Counted from the stretch's first letter, positions 1 through 8,287 are shown. The stretch is 64,000 nucleotides of DNA from Stenotrophomonas geniculata ATCC 19374 = JCM 13324 (GCF_001431625.1 NZ_LLXT01000138.1:1-64000); one strand, 5' to 3'. A program made the numbers and translations. The notes: a model not told the origin generated them from the sequence alone.

Positions 1-140
1 CAGACGTCGTGCACCACTTCACGGGCCAGCCCTGGCGACCGGAAACGGCAGCGCAGGTACTCCACCAGTTCCTCGTAGTGGCGCACCAGCGAGGACACCA
101 GCGGCAGCGCAGGAGGGTGTGGGGAAGGTAGTCGGGACAT
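1..140 (-). CDS. FecI-type ECF sigma factor, N-terminal 46 residues only (cut by window edge)
   Basis: The gene reads leftward off the window and is too short to show as a complete frame. Translation from the ATG at 138-140 gives a 46-residue start containing LVRHYEELVEYLRCRF followed by LAREVVHDV. This is the typical region-2 opening of FecI-like extracytoplasmic sigma factors, which recruit RNA polymerase to ferric-siderophore receptor operons after a FecR/FecA signal. A good Fur box lies about 65 bp upstream, as expected for an iron-starvation sigma factor. The FecR and receptor genes should lie beyond the left edge. The family call is inferred from one conserved region only. Confidence 0.72.
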   Translation of the reverse strand, partial: MSRLPSPHPPALPLVSSLVRHYEELVEYLRCRFRSPGLAREVVHDV

Positions 141-205
141 CCGGACCGGAAGCAGGGGCAAGGGGCGGGCACGGGGAGGGCATCCCTGCGCGATGACGCA
201 ATACT

Positions 206-224
206 AATGGGAACCGTTCTCGTT
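206..224 (-). promoter_or_regulatory. Putative Fur box upstream of the FecI-type sigma gene
   Basis: The 19-mer AATGGGAACCGTTCTCGTT is a dyad close to the Xanthomonad/Pseudomonad Fur site AATGAGAATNATTCTCATT, with differences at only a few positions. It sits about 65 bp upstream of the sigma factor start, so iron-loaded Fur would repress that gene. The rightward gene at 343 is about 120 bp away and is less likely to be the target. Confidence 0.65.
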
Positions 225-342
225 TGCTATGTGGTTCGGGGATCGGGATTGTTCGGCGAGGCTGGAAAGTGAAACCACGATCATCGGCTGGAGCGCAGAA
301 TCGGCCGCGGCTAGCCTGCCAGCAGGCTCAAGGAGATGGACC

Positions 343-609
343 ATGCACGTGCTTCTGGTGATGGTGGGTGGGGTGCTGTTGTTGGGGGTGTTCCTGCTCT
401 TCGGGCGGCTGTGGAGCGTAGGCCAGTCACAGCTGCCCACGGCCCTGATCGCGTTCATCGCCACCTGGCTGCTGGTGACGGTGGCCAACATGTGGGTGGG
501 CGTGAGCAAGGCCGGCTACGCCGTCCGGGAGGAGCTGCCGATCCTGCTGCTGGTGTTCGCGGTGCCGGCCTTGCTGGCCGGTCTGCTGTACTGGCGCCTG
601 GCGCGCTGA
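343..609 (+). CDS. Small three-helix inner-membrane protein, unknown function
   Basis: An 88-residue hydrophobic protein. I chose the ATG at 343 because AGGAG lies at 331-335; an earlier in-frame start would add a non-hydrophobic leader. Three membrane segments are visible: residues about 1-20 (LLVMVGGVLLLGVFLLF), 30-50 (ALIAFIATWLLVTVANMW) and 65-83 (LPILLLVFAVPALLAGLLYW). No catalytic motif is seen. It ends 9 bp before the LtrA gene and is probably co-transcribed with it. The function is not recognised. Confidence 0.7.
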   Translation: MHVLLVMVGGVLLLGVFLLFGRLWSVGQSQLPTALIAFIATWLLVTVANMWVGVSKAGYAVREELPILLLVFAVPALLAGLLYWRLAR

Positions 610-618
610 AGGACGGCC

Positions 619-1791
619 ATGAGCACACGACTGCGACTGCCTGCCCTGCGCCAGCGCGATGGCCACCACGCCCGCGTGACCTACGAAGAGCTGTTCTTCG
701 ACCTCGTCTACGTGTTTGCGGTTACCCAGCTCAGCCACCATCTGCTGCATCACCTGGATCTGGTCGGGGTGATGCAGACCCTGGTGCTGTGGTTCGCGGT
801 CTGGCTGGGCTGGCAGTACGCCTGCTGGGTCAGCAACTGGTTCGACCCGGAGGCGCCACGCATCCGGAGCCTGCTGTTCGTCACCATGCTGCTGGCGTTG
901 CTGATGTCCTCGTCCATTCCCGAGGCCTTCGCTGAACGCGCCTGGGTCTTCGCGGGGGCCTACGCCACCATGCAGGTCGGGCGCACGGTGTTCGTGCTGC
1001 TGGAGGTCGGGCGCAACCATCCGCTGGCGCCCAATTTCCGCCGCATGCTGGCGTGGGTGAGCGTGTCGGCCTGCTTCTGGCTGGCAGGCGCTGCTGCCGA
1101 GGGCAACCTGCGCCTGGCCTTGTGGGCGGTGGCGGTGGCCTGCGAGTACATCTCGCCGATGTTCGGCTTCGCGTTTCCGGGGTTGGGCCGTTCGCACACC
1201 CGCGAGTGGACCATCGAAGGCGGGCACCTGGCCGAACGTTGCCAGTTGTTCGTCATCGTCGCGCTGGGTGAAACGTTGCTGGCCACTGGCGGCGTGCTAA
1301 GCGAGGTCGAGCACTGGAGCGGCGATGTGGTCTCGGCGGTGCTGGCCACCTTCGCCGGCACCATCGCCATGTGGTGGTTGTATTTCGGCATCTCCAGCCG
1401 CGATGCCACCGCGGCGATCACCCATTCCGAGGACGCCGGGCGGATGGGGGCCAACTTCCACTACGTGCATGCGCTGCTGATCGCCGGCATCATCGCCACC
1501 GCGGTCGGCAATGACCTGGTCATGGACCATCCTGGCGCGGCGGTGACCCTGGTCTACGCTACGGTGCTGGTTGCCGGACCGTTGATCTACCTGCTGGGCA
1601 GCGCCTTGTACAAGCGCATCGTGTACGGGCGCGCCCCGTATTCGCATCTGGTCGGTGCAGTGGCGTTGGTCGTGTTGGGGGTGGTTTTGCCGCACACCCA
1701 TCTGCTGGGCGCCGGCTGGCTGACCAGCGCGGTGCTGCTGGCTGTGGGCTTGATGGATACGCAGTTGAAGCGTCGCCTGCGGCGCGCATGA
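619..1791 (+). CDS. LtrA family (low temperature requirement protein A) membrane protein
   Basis: A 390-residue polytopic membrane protein of the LtrA family. The N-terminal signature YEELFFDLVYVFAVTQLSHHL (residues about 22-42) is the family hallmark, and a later GEWTIEGGHLAERC-like block with LVALGE-type sequence around residues 190-220 also fits. About ten hydrophobic helices span the protein. LtrA was named from Listeria mutants impaired at low temperature, but its biochemical role is unknown. It follows the small membrane protein by 9 bp with GGACGG upstream. The length matches the family, so the call is secure and the function is open. Confidence 0.85.
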   Translation: MSTRLRLPALRQRDGHHARVTYEELFFDLVYVFAVTQLSHHLLHHLDLVGVMQTLVLWFAVWLGWQYACWVSNWFDPEAPRIRSLLFVTMLLALLMSSSIPEAFAERAWVFAGAYATMQVGRTVFVLLEVGRNHPLAPNFRRMLAWVSVSACFWLAGAAAEGNLRLALWAVAVACEYISPMFGFAFPGLGRSHTREWTIEGGHLAERCQLFVIVALGETLLATGGVLSEVEHWSGDVVSAVLATFAGTIAMWWLYFGISSRDATAAITHSEDAGRMGANFHYVHALLIAGIIATAVGNDLVMDHPGAAVTLVYATVLVAGPLIYLLGSALYKRIVYGRAPYSHLVGAVALVVLGVVLPHTHLLGAGWLTSAVLLAVGLMDTQLKRRLRRA

Positions 1792-1833
1792 TCCGCACGC
1801 GCCGTTGCCGCATTATCGACGAGGGAGAGCAGG

Positions 1834-2226
1834 ATGCAGGGCGAAGCGCGCGGAACCTTTGAAGTGAAGCTGCTGCCGATCGGTGGCAACGACGGCCCGA
1901 TCGGGGGGATGTCGATCGACAAGGTCTTCCATGGTGACCTGCAGGGCAGCAGTGTCGGCCAGATGCTGGCATTCCGCAGCCCGGTGCAGGGCTCAGCGGG
2001 CTATGTGGCGATGGAACGGGTAACGGCCACGCTGGCTGGGCGTCAGGGCGCTTTTACCTTGCAGCACAACGGTCTGATGACTCGGGGAACGCCGGAGCTG
2101 AACGTGGTGGTGGTGCCCGATTCGGGCAGTGAAGGACTGCTCGGTCTGAGCGGCACACTGGAGATCTCCATCAGTGAAGGCCGCCACGACTACCGGTTGG
2201 TCTATGTGTTGCCGGAGCCGGAATAG
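1834..2226 (+). CDS. DUF3224-type beta-barrel protein
   Basis: A 130-residue soluble protein with no signal peptide. The pattern GTFEVKLLP at the start, GYVAMERVTATLAGRQGAFTLQHNG in the middle and SGTLEISI near the end matches DUF3224 proteins, small barrel-forming proteins of unknown function. A strong Shine-Dalgarno (GAGGGAGAGCAGG) precedes the ATG. The gene follows LtrA by 42 bp and converges on the two-component pair. No active site can be proposed. Confidence 0.75.
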   Translation: MQGEARGTFEVKLLPIGGNDGPIGGMSIDKVFHGDLQGSSVGQMLAFRSPVQGSAGYVAMERVTATLAGRQGAFTLQHNGLMTRGTPELNVVVVPDSGSEGLLGLSGTLEISISEGRHDYRLVYVLPEPE

Positions 2227-2239
2227 ACCGTTCCCGGAG

Positions 2240-2881
2240 TCAAGCGCTGCCGGCCTGCAGGCGGTCATACATCCGCACCAGGTCGACCAGGGTGCGTGCG
2301 CCCATCTTGCGCATCACCTGCGCACGGCGCACCTTCACCGTGATCTCGCTGACGCCGAGGTCGCCGGCGATCTGCTTGTTGAGGCGGCCGCGTACCACGC
2401 CATCGACCACCTCGCGCTCGCCCGCGTTCAGCGAATCCCAGCGTTGCTGGAGCGCGCCGAGCACGTCGCCCTCGCGGCGGCGCTGGCGGTCGATCTCAAT
2501 GCCCTTGTGGATGGCATCCAGCAGTTCCTGGTCGCGGAAGGGCTTGGTCAGGAACTCGATGGCCCCGTCCTTGATCGCGTTGACGCCCATCGCGATGTCG
2601 CCGTGGCCGGTGATGAACACCACGGGCAGCTGCAGGCCGTGACTGCCCATCGTGCGATGGAACTCCAGCCCACTCTGGCCGGGCATGCGCACGTCCAGCA
2701 CCAGGCAGGCCGGTGCATCTTCCAGTTCGTGTTCGAGGAACGCCTGGGTGGAAGCGAAGGCGCGCACCTGCAGGCCCATCGAGGCCAGCAGGTCTTCCAG
2801 TGCCGCGCGCACCGACGGGTCGTCGTCGACTACATAGACGATGGGTGCTGGGTCGATGGCAGGGGCAGCGGGCTTATGCAT
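2240..2881 (-). CDS. FixJ-family response regulator (REC plus LuxR-type HTH)
   Basis: A 213-residue regulator. The receiver domain occupies residues about 13-130, with the acidic pair DDD at 19-21, the phosphoacceptor D63 in VLDVRMPG and the conserved Lys in FLTKPF. A LuxR-type helix-turn-helix fills residues about 145-205 (AGEREVVDGVV, then IAGDLGVSEITVKVRRAQVMRKM). Such proteins are phosphorylated by a partner kinase and activate transcription. The ATG at 2879-2881 overlaps the 3' end of the kinase gene by 8 bp, so the two are translationally coupled. FixJ/TtrR/TutC-type regulators are the closest class; the signal is unknown. Confidence 0.88.
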   Translation of the reverse strand: MHKPAAPAIDPAPIVYVVDDDPSVRAALEDLLASMGLQVRAFASTQAFLEHELEDAPACLVLDVRMPGQSGLEFHRTMGSHGLQLPVVFITGHGDIAMGVNAIKDGAIEFLTKPFRDQELLDAIHKGIEIDRQRRREGDVLGALQQRWDSLNAGEREVVDGVVRGRLNKQIAGDLGVSEITVKVRRAQVMRKMGARTLVDLVRMYDRLQAGSA

Positions 2882-3929
2882 GTTGAGCGTCCGTGGCGAT
2901 GGGCAGGTCGAAGACGAAGCAGGCACCGCCGCCTGCTGGTCGTTCGGCGCGGATCTGGCCGTCGTTGGCCTCGATCATCGAACGGCTCAGGCTGAGGCCC
3001 AGTCCCAGCCCGTGTGACTTGGTGGTCCAGAAGGCATCGAATACACGCTCGGGATGATCGGCGGGCAGGCCGACGCCGCGGTCGCGCACGCTGAGACTGA
3101 CCCGCTGACCGTCACGTCGGGTCAGCAGCGACAGGCGTCGGTCGGCGGGATGCACGGTTTCCATTGCGTCCACCGCATTGAGAATCAGGTTGCCGATCAC
3201 CTGCTGCACCTGCACACGATCGGCCTGCACCGGGGGCAGGTCGGCATCCAGCAGCAGGGCCACGGCCACGCCGTGCTGGTCCAGTTCACTGCGTGACAGC
3301 GCCAGCATTTCCTCCACCGCGTGGTTCAGGTCGAAGGCGTGCCGTTCCGGAGCGGCGCCTTGGGTAAGTCCGCGGATGCGGGCGATCACGTCACCGGCAC
3401 GGTGCGCGTCGGCCAGGATGCGGGCCACGGTCTGGCGTGCCTTGTCCACGTTCGGCGGATCCTGTGCCAGCCAACGCTGGCAGGCTTCGGCACTACTGGC
3501 GATGGCCGCCAGCGGCTGGTTCACTTCATGCGCGATGGAAGTGGTCAGTTCGCCCACGGTCGAGGCGCGCGCCACCCGCAGCAGACGGCCCTGCGCTTCC
3601 TGCACGGCGGCCTTGGCCGCTTCCATGTTCAGGGCGAGGTAGGTGGTGATGCCGATCACCAGCATGCCGATCACCGAGTTGACCAGGCCGATGCGATAGG
3701 TGCCGAAGCGGGTCAGGAAGAAGCTCAGCCCGGTCAATGCAATGCAGGCGACGGCCAGGGTGATCAGCCCGCGCGCGCTCATTACGCGTGATGCGGCGAG
3801 GATGACCGCTGCGTAGAAGCAGGCCGCCGCGACCGCGTAATCGGTGACGGTATCGATCAGGAAGATCGCCGCCATCACGACGATCAGGGCCAGCAGCATC
3901 AGCGGGCGGCGGGGCGACAGCGATGGCAT
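2874..3929 (-). CDS. FixL/TtrS-class membrane histidine kinase
   Basis: A 352-residue kinase. The frame stays open further upstream, but that part reads through repeats; the ATG at 3927-3929 with GGAG upstream is the likely start. Four or five membrane helices fill residues about 9-102, with no periplasmic sensor domain. A HisKA domain follows with H134 in TSIAHEVNQPLAAIASSAEA, the FixL-like H-box, then an HATPase domain with NLILNAVDAM, DRGVGLP and GLGLGLSLS. It partners the overlapping FixJ-like regulator. The signal is unknown; sensing inside or at the membrane is an inference from the domain layout. Confidence 0.86.
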   Translation of the reverse strand: MPSLSPRRPLMLLALIVVMAAIFLIDTVTDYAVAAACFYAAVILAASRVMSARGLITLAVACIALTGLSFFLTRFGTYRIGLVNSVIGMLVIGITTYLALNMEAAKAAVQEAQGRLLRVARASTVGELTTSIAHEVNQPLAAIASSAEACQRWLAQDPPNVDKARQTVARILADAHRAGDVIARIRGLTQGAAPERHAFDLNHAVEEMLALSRSELDQHGVAVALLLDADLPPVQADRVQVQQVIGNLILNAVDAMETVHPADRRLSLLTRRDGQRVSLSVRDRGVGLPADHPERVFDAFWTTKSHGLGLGLSLSRSMIEANDGQIRAERPAGGGACFVFDLPIATDAQHA

Positions 3930-3970
3930 CGGGATGGCTCCCTGGCGTGGGCGGAAAGGATAGCAAAGCC

Positions 3971-4256
3971 GGTATTGGTGGATGCCCACCTTGGTCGGCG
4001 TGCTCCGGCGCGGTGGGTGCCGGCTCCTGGTAGGTGCCGACCGTTGGTCGGCACAGCACTTGAACGGCGGGGCGATGAGGGCTTGTGCCGACCAACGGTC
4101 GGCACCCACCAAAGCGATGCGTGCGGGCTGTTGGTAGATGCCGACCTTGATCGGCAGGCTCTCGCAGTAGGCATGGCATCGGATAGTTCTGTGCCGACCA
4201 AGGTCGGCACCTACCAGAGCGGTGCACGGTGTTGCCTGCCGGCGGCCGGCACTACC
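3971..4256. repeat. Cluster of about six SMAG (GTAG-type) palindromic repeats
   Basis: This 330-bp gap between the kinase and mgtC holds no gene. It is packed with short palindromes: about 3979-4002 (GCCCACCTTGGTCGGC core), 4028-4056 (GTAGGTGCCGACCGTTGGTC), 4084-4112 (the inverse of the previous one), 4131-4160 (GTAGATGCCGACCTTGATCG), 4191-4217 (GCCGACCAAGGTCGGCACCTAC) and 4237-4256 (GCCGGCGGCCGGCACTAC). Several lie in opposite orientation and could form longer hairpins. They match the GTAG-headed SMAG repeats of S. maltophilia, probable RAYT-mobilised REP-like elements. Confidence 0.85.
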
Positions 4257-4262
4257 GAGCCG

Positions 4263-5000
4263 CTACTCCTCCAGGCTGGCGTTCCAGAACCCCTGCAGTA
4301 CGCCGGGCGTGGTCGCCAGCGTGGCCAGCACGGCATCGAGCTCACCGGCATCCACCGTGGTGGCATACAGCACCGCTTCGATCTCCACGTCACGCTCGCC
4401 GAATGGCCGCTGGTCCACCGCGCGCACCGGGTACTGCGCCTGCTCAAGCAGCAGCAACAACCGGTCCAGTACCTCGGCCTGCTGCTCGCGCTGGCAGACC
4501 ACGTTGATCGCATAGGTTGCCTCGCTGAACGCTTCCGGCAGCGGCTGCCGCTGGATGCGGTTCACCACCGGCCGCAGCAGGGTGTTGGCGGCCAGCACGA
4601 ACACTGCCGCCAGCACCGCTTCGGGCAGCAGCTTGATACCGGCACACGCACCCACCGCCGCCGAGCCCCACAGGGTGGCGGCGGTGTTCAGGCCGGACAC
4701 CTGGGCGCCGTCCTTCATGATCGCACCGGCGCCGAGGAAGCCGACGCCGGAGATCACATAGGCCACCACGTGCAGCGGCGAGGGTGGACCACCGTACAGG
4801 TCATGGAAGCGCACCGCCAGATCGACGAACACTGCCGCGCCCACCGCCACCAGCGTGTTGGTGCGCAGGCCTGCGGTGCGCTGGCGCAGCTGCCGCTCCA
4901 GGCCGATGACCGTGCCCAGCACGAACGCCACCGACAGGCTGATCAGCGAGCTGAGCGTGGCGCCGGCGTTGAACGCCGGCAGGTTGGGATTGATGTCCAT
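4263..5000 (-). CDS. mgtC: MgtC/SapB family inner-membrane protein
   Basis: A 245-residue protein with the MgtC N-terminal membrane domain of four or five helices. It carries the family motifs IGLERQLRQRTAGLRTNTLV (residues about 33-52) and GVGFLGAGAIMKDG followed by GLNTAATLWGSAAVGA. A C-terminal cytoplasmic ACT-like domain (residues about 165-240) makes it a long-form MgtC. In Salmonella MgtC inhibits the F-type ATP synthase and aids survival at low magnesium and in macrophages. It lies 30 bp downstream of mgtA in the same direction, so it is probably induced by magnesium starvation. The start ATG at 5000 is preceded by GGGAGAAAC. Confidence 0.9.
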   Translation of the reverse strand: MDINPNLPAFNAGATLSSLISLSVAFVLGTVIGLERQLRQRTAGLRTNTLVAVGAAVFVDLAVRFHDLYGGPPSPLHVVAYVISGVGFLGAGAIMKDGAQVSGLNTAATLWGSAAVGACAGIKLLPEAVLAAVFVLAANTLLRPVVNRIQRQPLPEAFSEATYAINVVCQREQQAEVLDRLLLLLEQAQYPVRAVDQRPFGERDVEIEAVLYATTVDAGELDAVLATLATTPGVLQGFWNASLEE

Positions 5001-5030
5001 TGTGTTTCTCCCTGGACAAGCGGCGGGCGT

Positions 5031-7790
5031 TTACTGCCAGCCGTACCGGCGGATGTAGAACTTCTTCAGCGCGGTGGTCAGCACCGCATAGCCGAACAGG
5101 ATCGCCATCAGGAACGGCCAGTAGCCGGCCGGCAGCGCCTGCAGCTTGAAGTAGCCGGCCAACGGGCTCATCGGCAGGGCCACGCCGATGGACATGATCA
5201 GGCCGGTCATCAGCAGCAGTGGCGGCGCGGCGATGCTCTGCAGGAACGGTACCTTCGGCGTACGGATCATGTGCACGATCAGGGTCTGGGTCAGCAGGCC
5301 GACCACGAACCAGCCGGACTGGAACAGGCTCTGGTCGCCGGCGGAGCGCGCATCGAACACGTACCACATCAGCGCGAAGCAGGTCAGGTCGAAGATCGAG
5401 CTGATCGGCCCGAAGAACACCATGAAGCGGCCGATGTCCGCCGGGTTCCACTTCAGCGGCCTGCGTACCAGCTCCTCGTCCACGTTGTCGAACGGAATGG
5501 CGATCTGCGAGATGTCGTACAGCAGGTTCTGCACCAGCAGCTGCAGCGGCAGCATCGGCAGGAACGGCAGGAAGGCGGAGGCCACCAGCACCGAGAACAC
5601 ATTGCCGAAGTTGGAACTGGCGGTCATGCGGATGTACTTCAGCATGTTGTTGAACGTGCGCCGGCCCTGGATGACACCTTCCTCCAGCACCATCAGGTTC
5701 TTTTCCAGCAGGATGATGTCAGCCGCCTCCTTGGCGATGTCCACGGCACTGTCCACGCTGATGCCGATGTCGGCCGCACGCAGCGCCGGGGCATCGTTGA
5801 TGCCGTCACCGAGGAAGCCGACCACCTTGCCTTGGGCGCGCAGCTCGCGTACCAGGCGTTCCTTGTGCAGCGGCGTCAGCCGCGCGAACACGCGGTGGTG
5901 GTGCAGTGCCCGCGACAATGCGCCATCATCCATGCGCTCGATCTGAGGGCCGCTCAGGATGGTATCGGCGTCCAGCCCCACCTGCGCGCAGACGCGGGCG
6001 GTCACCAGTTCGTTGTCGCCGGTGAACACCTTGACCTCCACGCCATGCGCGGCCAGCGCCAGCAGCGCCTGCGCTGCCGATTCCTTCGGCGGGTCCAGGA
6101 AGGCGACGTAGCCGACCAGGGTCAGGCCACATTCGTCGGCCTGCGAATAGGTGGTCTGGCTCGCGGCGGTCTCCTTCATCGCCACCGCCACCACGCGCAG
6201 GCCCTGTTCGTTCAACTCCTCGGTGGTCTGCCGGACCCGCGCCAGGCGGCGCTCGTCCAGCGGCATGTCCTGGCCGTTCTCGCGCACGGTGCTGCACACC
6301 GCCAGCATCTCTTCCACCGCGCCCTTGCAGATCAGCTCATGGTGGTCCTCGCGCTCGGACACCACCACTGACATGCGGCGGCGCTCGAAGTCGAACGGGA
6401 TCTCATCCACCTTGTGGTAGTCCTGCGACAGCCGCAGCGAGCTTTGCAGCTCCACGTGCTCCAGTACCGCGCGGTCCAGCAGGTTGATCAGCCCGGTCTG
6501 GAAGTGGCTGTTGAGATAGGCGAACTTCAGCACGTCTTCCGAATCGTGGCCGAACACATCGGTATGACGCTCCAGCGCGATCCTGTCCTGGGTGAGGGTG
6601 CCGGTCTTGTCGGTGCACAGCACTTCCATCGCGCCGAAGTTCTGGATTGCATCCAGGCGTTTGACGATCACCTTGCGCCGCGACAGCAGCACCGCACCCT
6701 TGGCCAGGGTGGAGGTAACGATCATCGGCAGCATTTCCGGCGTCAGGCCCACCGCCACCGACAGCGCGAACAGGAATGCTTCGGTCCAGTCGCCCTTGGT
6801 CCAGCCGTTGATCAGCAGCACGAACGGCACCATCACCAGCGCGAAGCGGATCAGCAGCCAGCTGACACTGTTGACGCCGGCCTGGAACGCGGTCGGCGCA
6901 CGGTCGGTGGCGGTGCTGCGCAGGGCCAGCGTGCCGAAATAGGTGCGGTTGCCGGTGGCCAGCACAACGGCGGTGGCAGTGCCGGACACCACATTGGTGC
7001 CCATGAACAGCAGGTTGTGCTGTTCCAGCAGGCCAGCCAGGCCGTCGCCCGGGTGCGCGAACTTCTCCACCGGCAGCGACTCGCCGGTCATCGCGGCCTG
7101 TGCCACGAACAGGTCCTTGGCAGTCAGCACGCGGCAGTCGGCCGGAATCATGTCGCCGGCCGACAGCACGATGTGGTCGCCGGGCACCAGTTCGCGGATC
7201 GGCAGGTCCAGCAGGCGCGCCGGGCGCCGGCTGTGCAGGTGCGCACCGAAGTACTGGTCGGCCACATCGGCGGCCTCGGTACCGGGATTGCGGCGCAGCA
7301 CGCGCGCGGTATTGCCGACCAACGCCTTCAGCCGCTCGGCTGCACGGTTCGAGCGGCCCTCCTGCACGAAGCGGATCAGCGTGGACAGCAGCACCATCGC
7401 ACCGATCACCATGGTGGCCTTGATGTCCTCGGTCAGCCAGGACACCGCCGCCAACACGGTCAGCAGCAGGTTGAACGGATTGCGGTAGCACTGCCAAAGG
7501 TGCCGCCACCACGGCAGCGGCTTTTCGTGATCCACCTCGTTGGGGCCGAGCGTCGCCAGCCGGTCCTCGGCCTCATGCGGGCTGAGGCCATCGGCATGCG
7601 ACCCCAGCGTGGCCAGCAGCTCGGCTTCCTCCTGCTGGGCCAGGGTGACCAGGCCGGTGGTGAGCGCGAACGGTGCCGCGTCGGCGCTGCCCGGGCCAAA
7701 CCCGGCTTCGGGCATCGCACGGCGGCGGAACAGGTTGCCCGCGCGACGGCTGCGCAGGAAGGCATTGAACCAGGCGTTGAGCAGGCTCAT
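5031..7790 (-). CDS. mgtA: MgtA-type magnesium-importing P-type ATPase (type IIIB)
   Basis: A 919-residue P3B ATPase that imports Mg2+ at the inner membrane. Visible motifs are TGES at 235-238 (actuator domain), D394 in CTDKTGTLTQD (phosphorylated aspartate), VFTGDNELV and GDGINDAPALRAADIG (hinge). The membrane helices are typical, including VGLTPEMLPMIVT before the P domain. I chose the ATG at 7788-7790 because GGAGAGTCCC precedes it. The length compares with about 900 residues in enterobacterial MgtA. It sits in a four-part unit with the leader peptide, the MgtE-N-like protein and MgtC, and is likely controlled through that leader and a PhoP-type system. Confidence 0.95.
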   Translation of the reverse strand: MSLLNAWFNAFLRSRRAGNLFRRRAMPEAGFGPGSADAAPFALTTGLVTLAQQEEAELLATLGSHADGLSPHEAEDRLATLGPNEVDHEKPLPWWRHLWQCYRNPFNLLLTVLAAVSWLTEDIKATMVIGAMVLLSTLIRFVQEGRSNRAAERLKALVGNTARVLRRNPGTEAADVADQYFGAHLHSRRPARLLDLPIRELVPGDHIVLSAGDMIPADCRVLTAKDLFVAQAAMTGESLPVEKFAHPGDGLAGLLEQHNLLFMGTNVVSGTATAVVLATGNRTYFGTLALRSTATDRAPTAFQAGVNSVSWLLIRFALVMVPFVLLINGWTKGDWTEAFLFALSVAVGLTPEMLPMIVTSTLAKGAVLLSRRKVIVKRLDAIQNFGAMEVLCTDKTGTLTQDRIALERHTDVFGHDSEDVLKFAYLNSHFQTGLINLLDRAVLEHVELQSSLRLSQDYHKVDEIPFDFERRRMSVVVSEREDHHELICKGAVEEMLAVCSTVRENGQDMPLDERRLARVRQTTEELNEQGLRVVAVAMKETAASQTTYSQADECGLTLVGYVAFLDPPKESAAQALLALAAHGVEVKVFTGDNELVTARVCAQVGLDADTILSGPQIERMDDGALSRALHHHRVFARLTPLHKERLVRELRAQGKVVGFLGDGINDAPALRAADIGISVDSAVDIAKEAADIILLEKNLMVLEEGVIQGRRTFNNMLKYIRMTASSNFGNVFSVLVASAFLPFLPMLPLQLLVQNLLYDISQIAIPFDNVDEELVRRPLKWNPADIGRFMVFFGPISSIFDLTCFALMWYVFDARSAGDQSLFQSGWFVVGLLTQTLIVHMIRTPKVPFLQSIAAPPLLLMTGLIMSIGVALPMSPLAGYFKLQALPAGYWPFLMAILFGYAVLTTALKKFYIRRYGWQ

Positions 7791-7853
7791 GGGACTCTCC
7801 TCGAATGTCAGAGCCGGCCGGGGCCGGAACACGAACGGAACGGATGCAACCGA

Positions 7854-8153
7854 TCAGGCGTGGCGCATCGCCAGCACCGCCGGCGACCACGGCTGCATGT
7901 GCAGGCGCTGGCTGCCGCCGATGCACAGCGGCTTCATCGCATCACGCAGCGGATAGGGCAGATGACGCAGCACGGTGATGCGCTCGCTGATCGGCAGCAG
8001 CGACAAGGCGTCGGCCACCACGCGTGGCGACCCGAGTGACAGCGAACGGGCAAACATCACGGGGCCGTGCTGCAGCAGCTGGCTGCGCAGCGCGGCAACA
8101 TCGCGCTCGCCGATCAGGCGGCGCAGGGTGATGTAGAGGATCTTGTAGGACAT
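7854..8153 (-). CDS. Small protein resembling the MgtE intracellular N domain
   Basis: A 99-residue soluble protein. The core ADALSLLPISERITVLRHLP followed by LRDAMKPL recalls the helical repeats of the MgtE cytoplasmic N domain (pattern LxxLPxxxRxxVLxxLP), which senses Mg2+ in MgtE channels. Nothing else of MgtE is present. The ATG at 8151-8153 has GGAGAG 9-14 bp upstream. It lies 63 bp before mgtA in the same direction and directly after the MgtL-like leader, so it is the first structural gene of the operon. A regulatory or accessory role in magnesium uptake is inferred from position and the weak similarity only. Confidence 0.65.
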   Translation of the reverse strand: MSYKILYITLRRLIGERDVAALRSQLLQHGPVMFARSLSLGSPRVVADALSLLPISERITVLRHLPYPLRDAMKPLCIGGSQRLHMQPWSPAVLAMRHA

Positions 8154-8197
8154 GGGGGTGCTCTCCAGGCAAACGGCGCCTGGCGGCCCCCCGTCAC

Positions 8198-8287
8198 TCA
8201 GGCAGGCAGGGGCCGGCTGGCAGGCGCCAGGAACAGGCAACAAGCGGTCATCCGGGGCGCGGTGCGCCCGGCAGGGTCGGGGTCCAT
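8198..8287 (-). CDS. Proline-rich MgtL-like leader peptide of the magnesium operon
   Basis: A 29-residue frame found by reading the minus strand of the leader region. It starts MDPDPAGRTAPR and ends ASRPLPA, with six prolines. GGAGA sits 5 bp before the ATG at 8285-8287, so translation is plausible. An earlier in-frame ATG at 8299 lacks a ribosome site. Enterobacterial MgtL begins MEPDPTPLP. There the acidic/proline start destabilises ribosomes at low Mg2+ or low charged tRNA-Pro and raises mgtA transcription through its leader. The same M-acidic-PDP start at the head of an mgtA operon suggests an analogous attenuator. It stops 44 bp before the next start codon. Confidence 0.68.
   Translation of the reverse strand: MDPDPAGRTAPRMTACCLFLAPASRPLPA

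Noticed and set aside
3930..4112. N-terminal extension of the first histidine kinase
   Set aside because: The extra 61 residues are translated SMAG repeats and lack a ribosome site; the start at 3929 is better.
3975..6371. Plus-strand frame of 798 codons through repeats and mgtA
   Set aside because: It begins in SMAG repeats and runs antisense to mgtC and mgtA; no conserved motif.
6414..8039. Plus-strand frame of 541 codons antisense to mgtA
   Set aside because: Rich in Gln, His and Arg as expected of an antisense shadow of a GC-rich gene.
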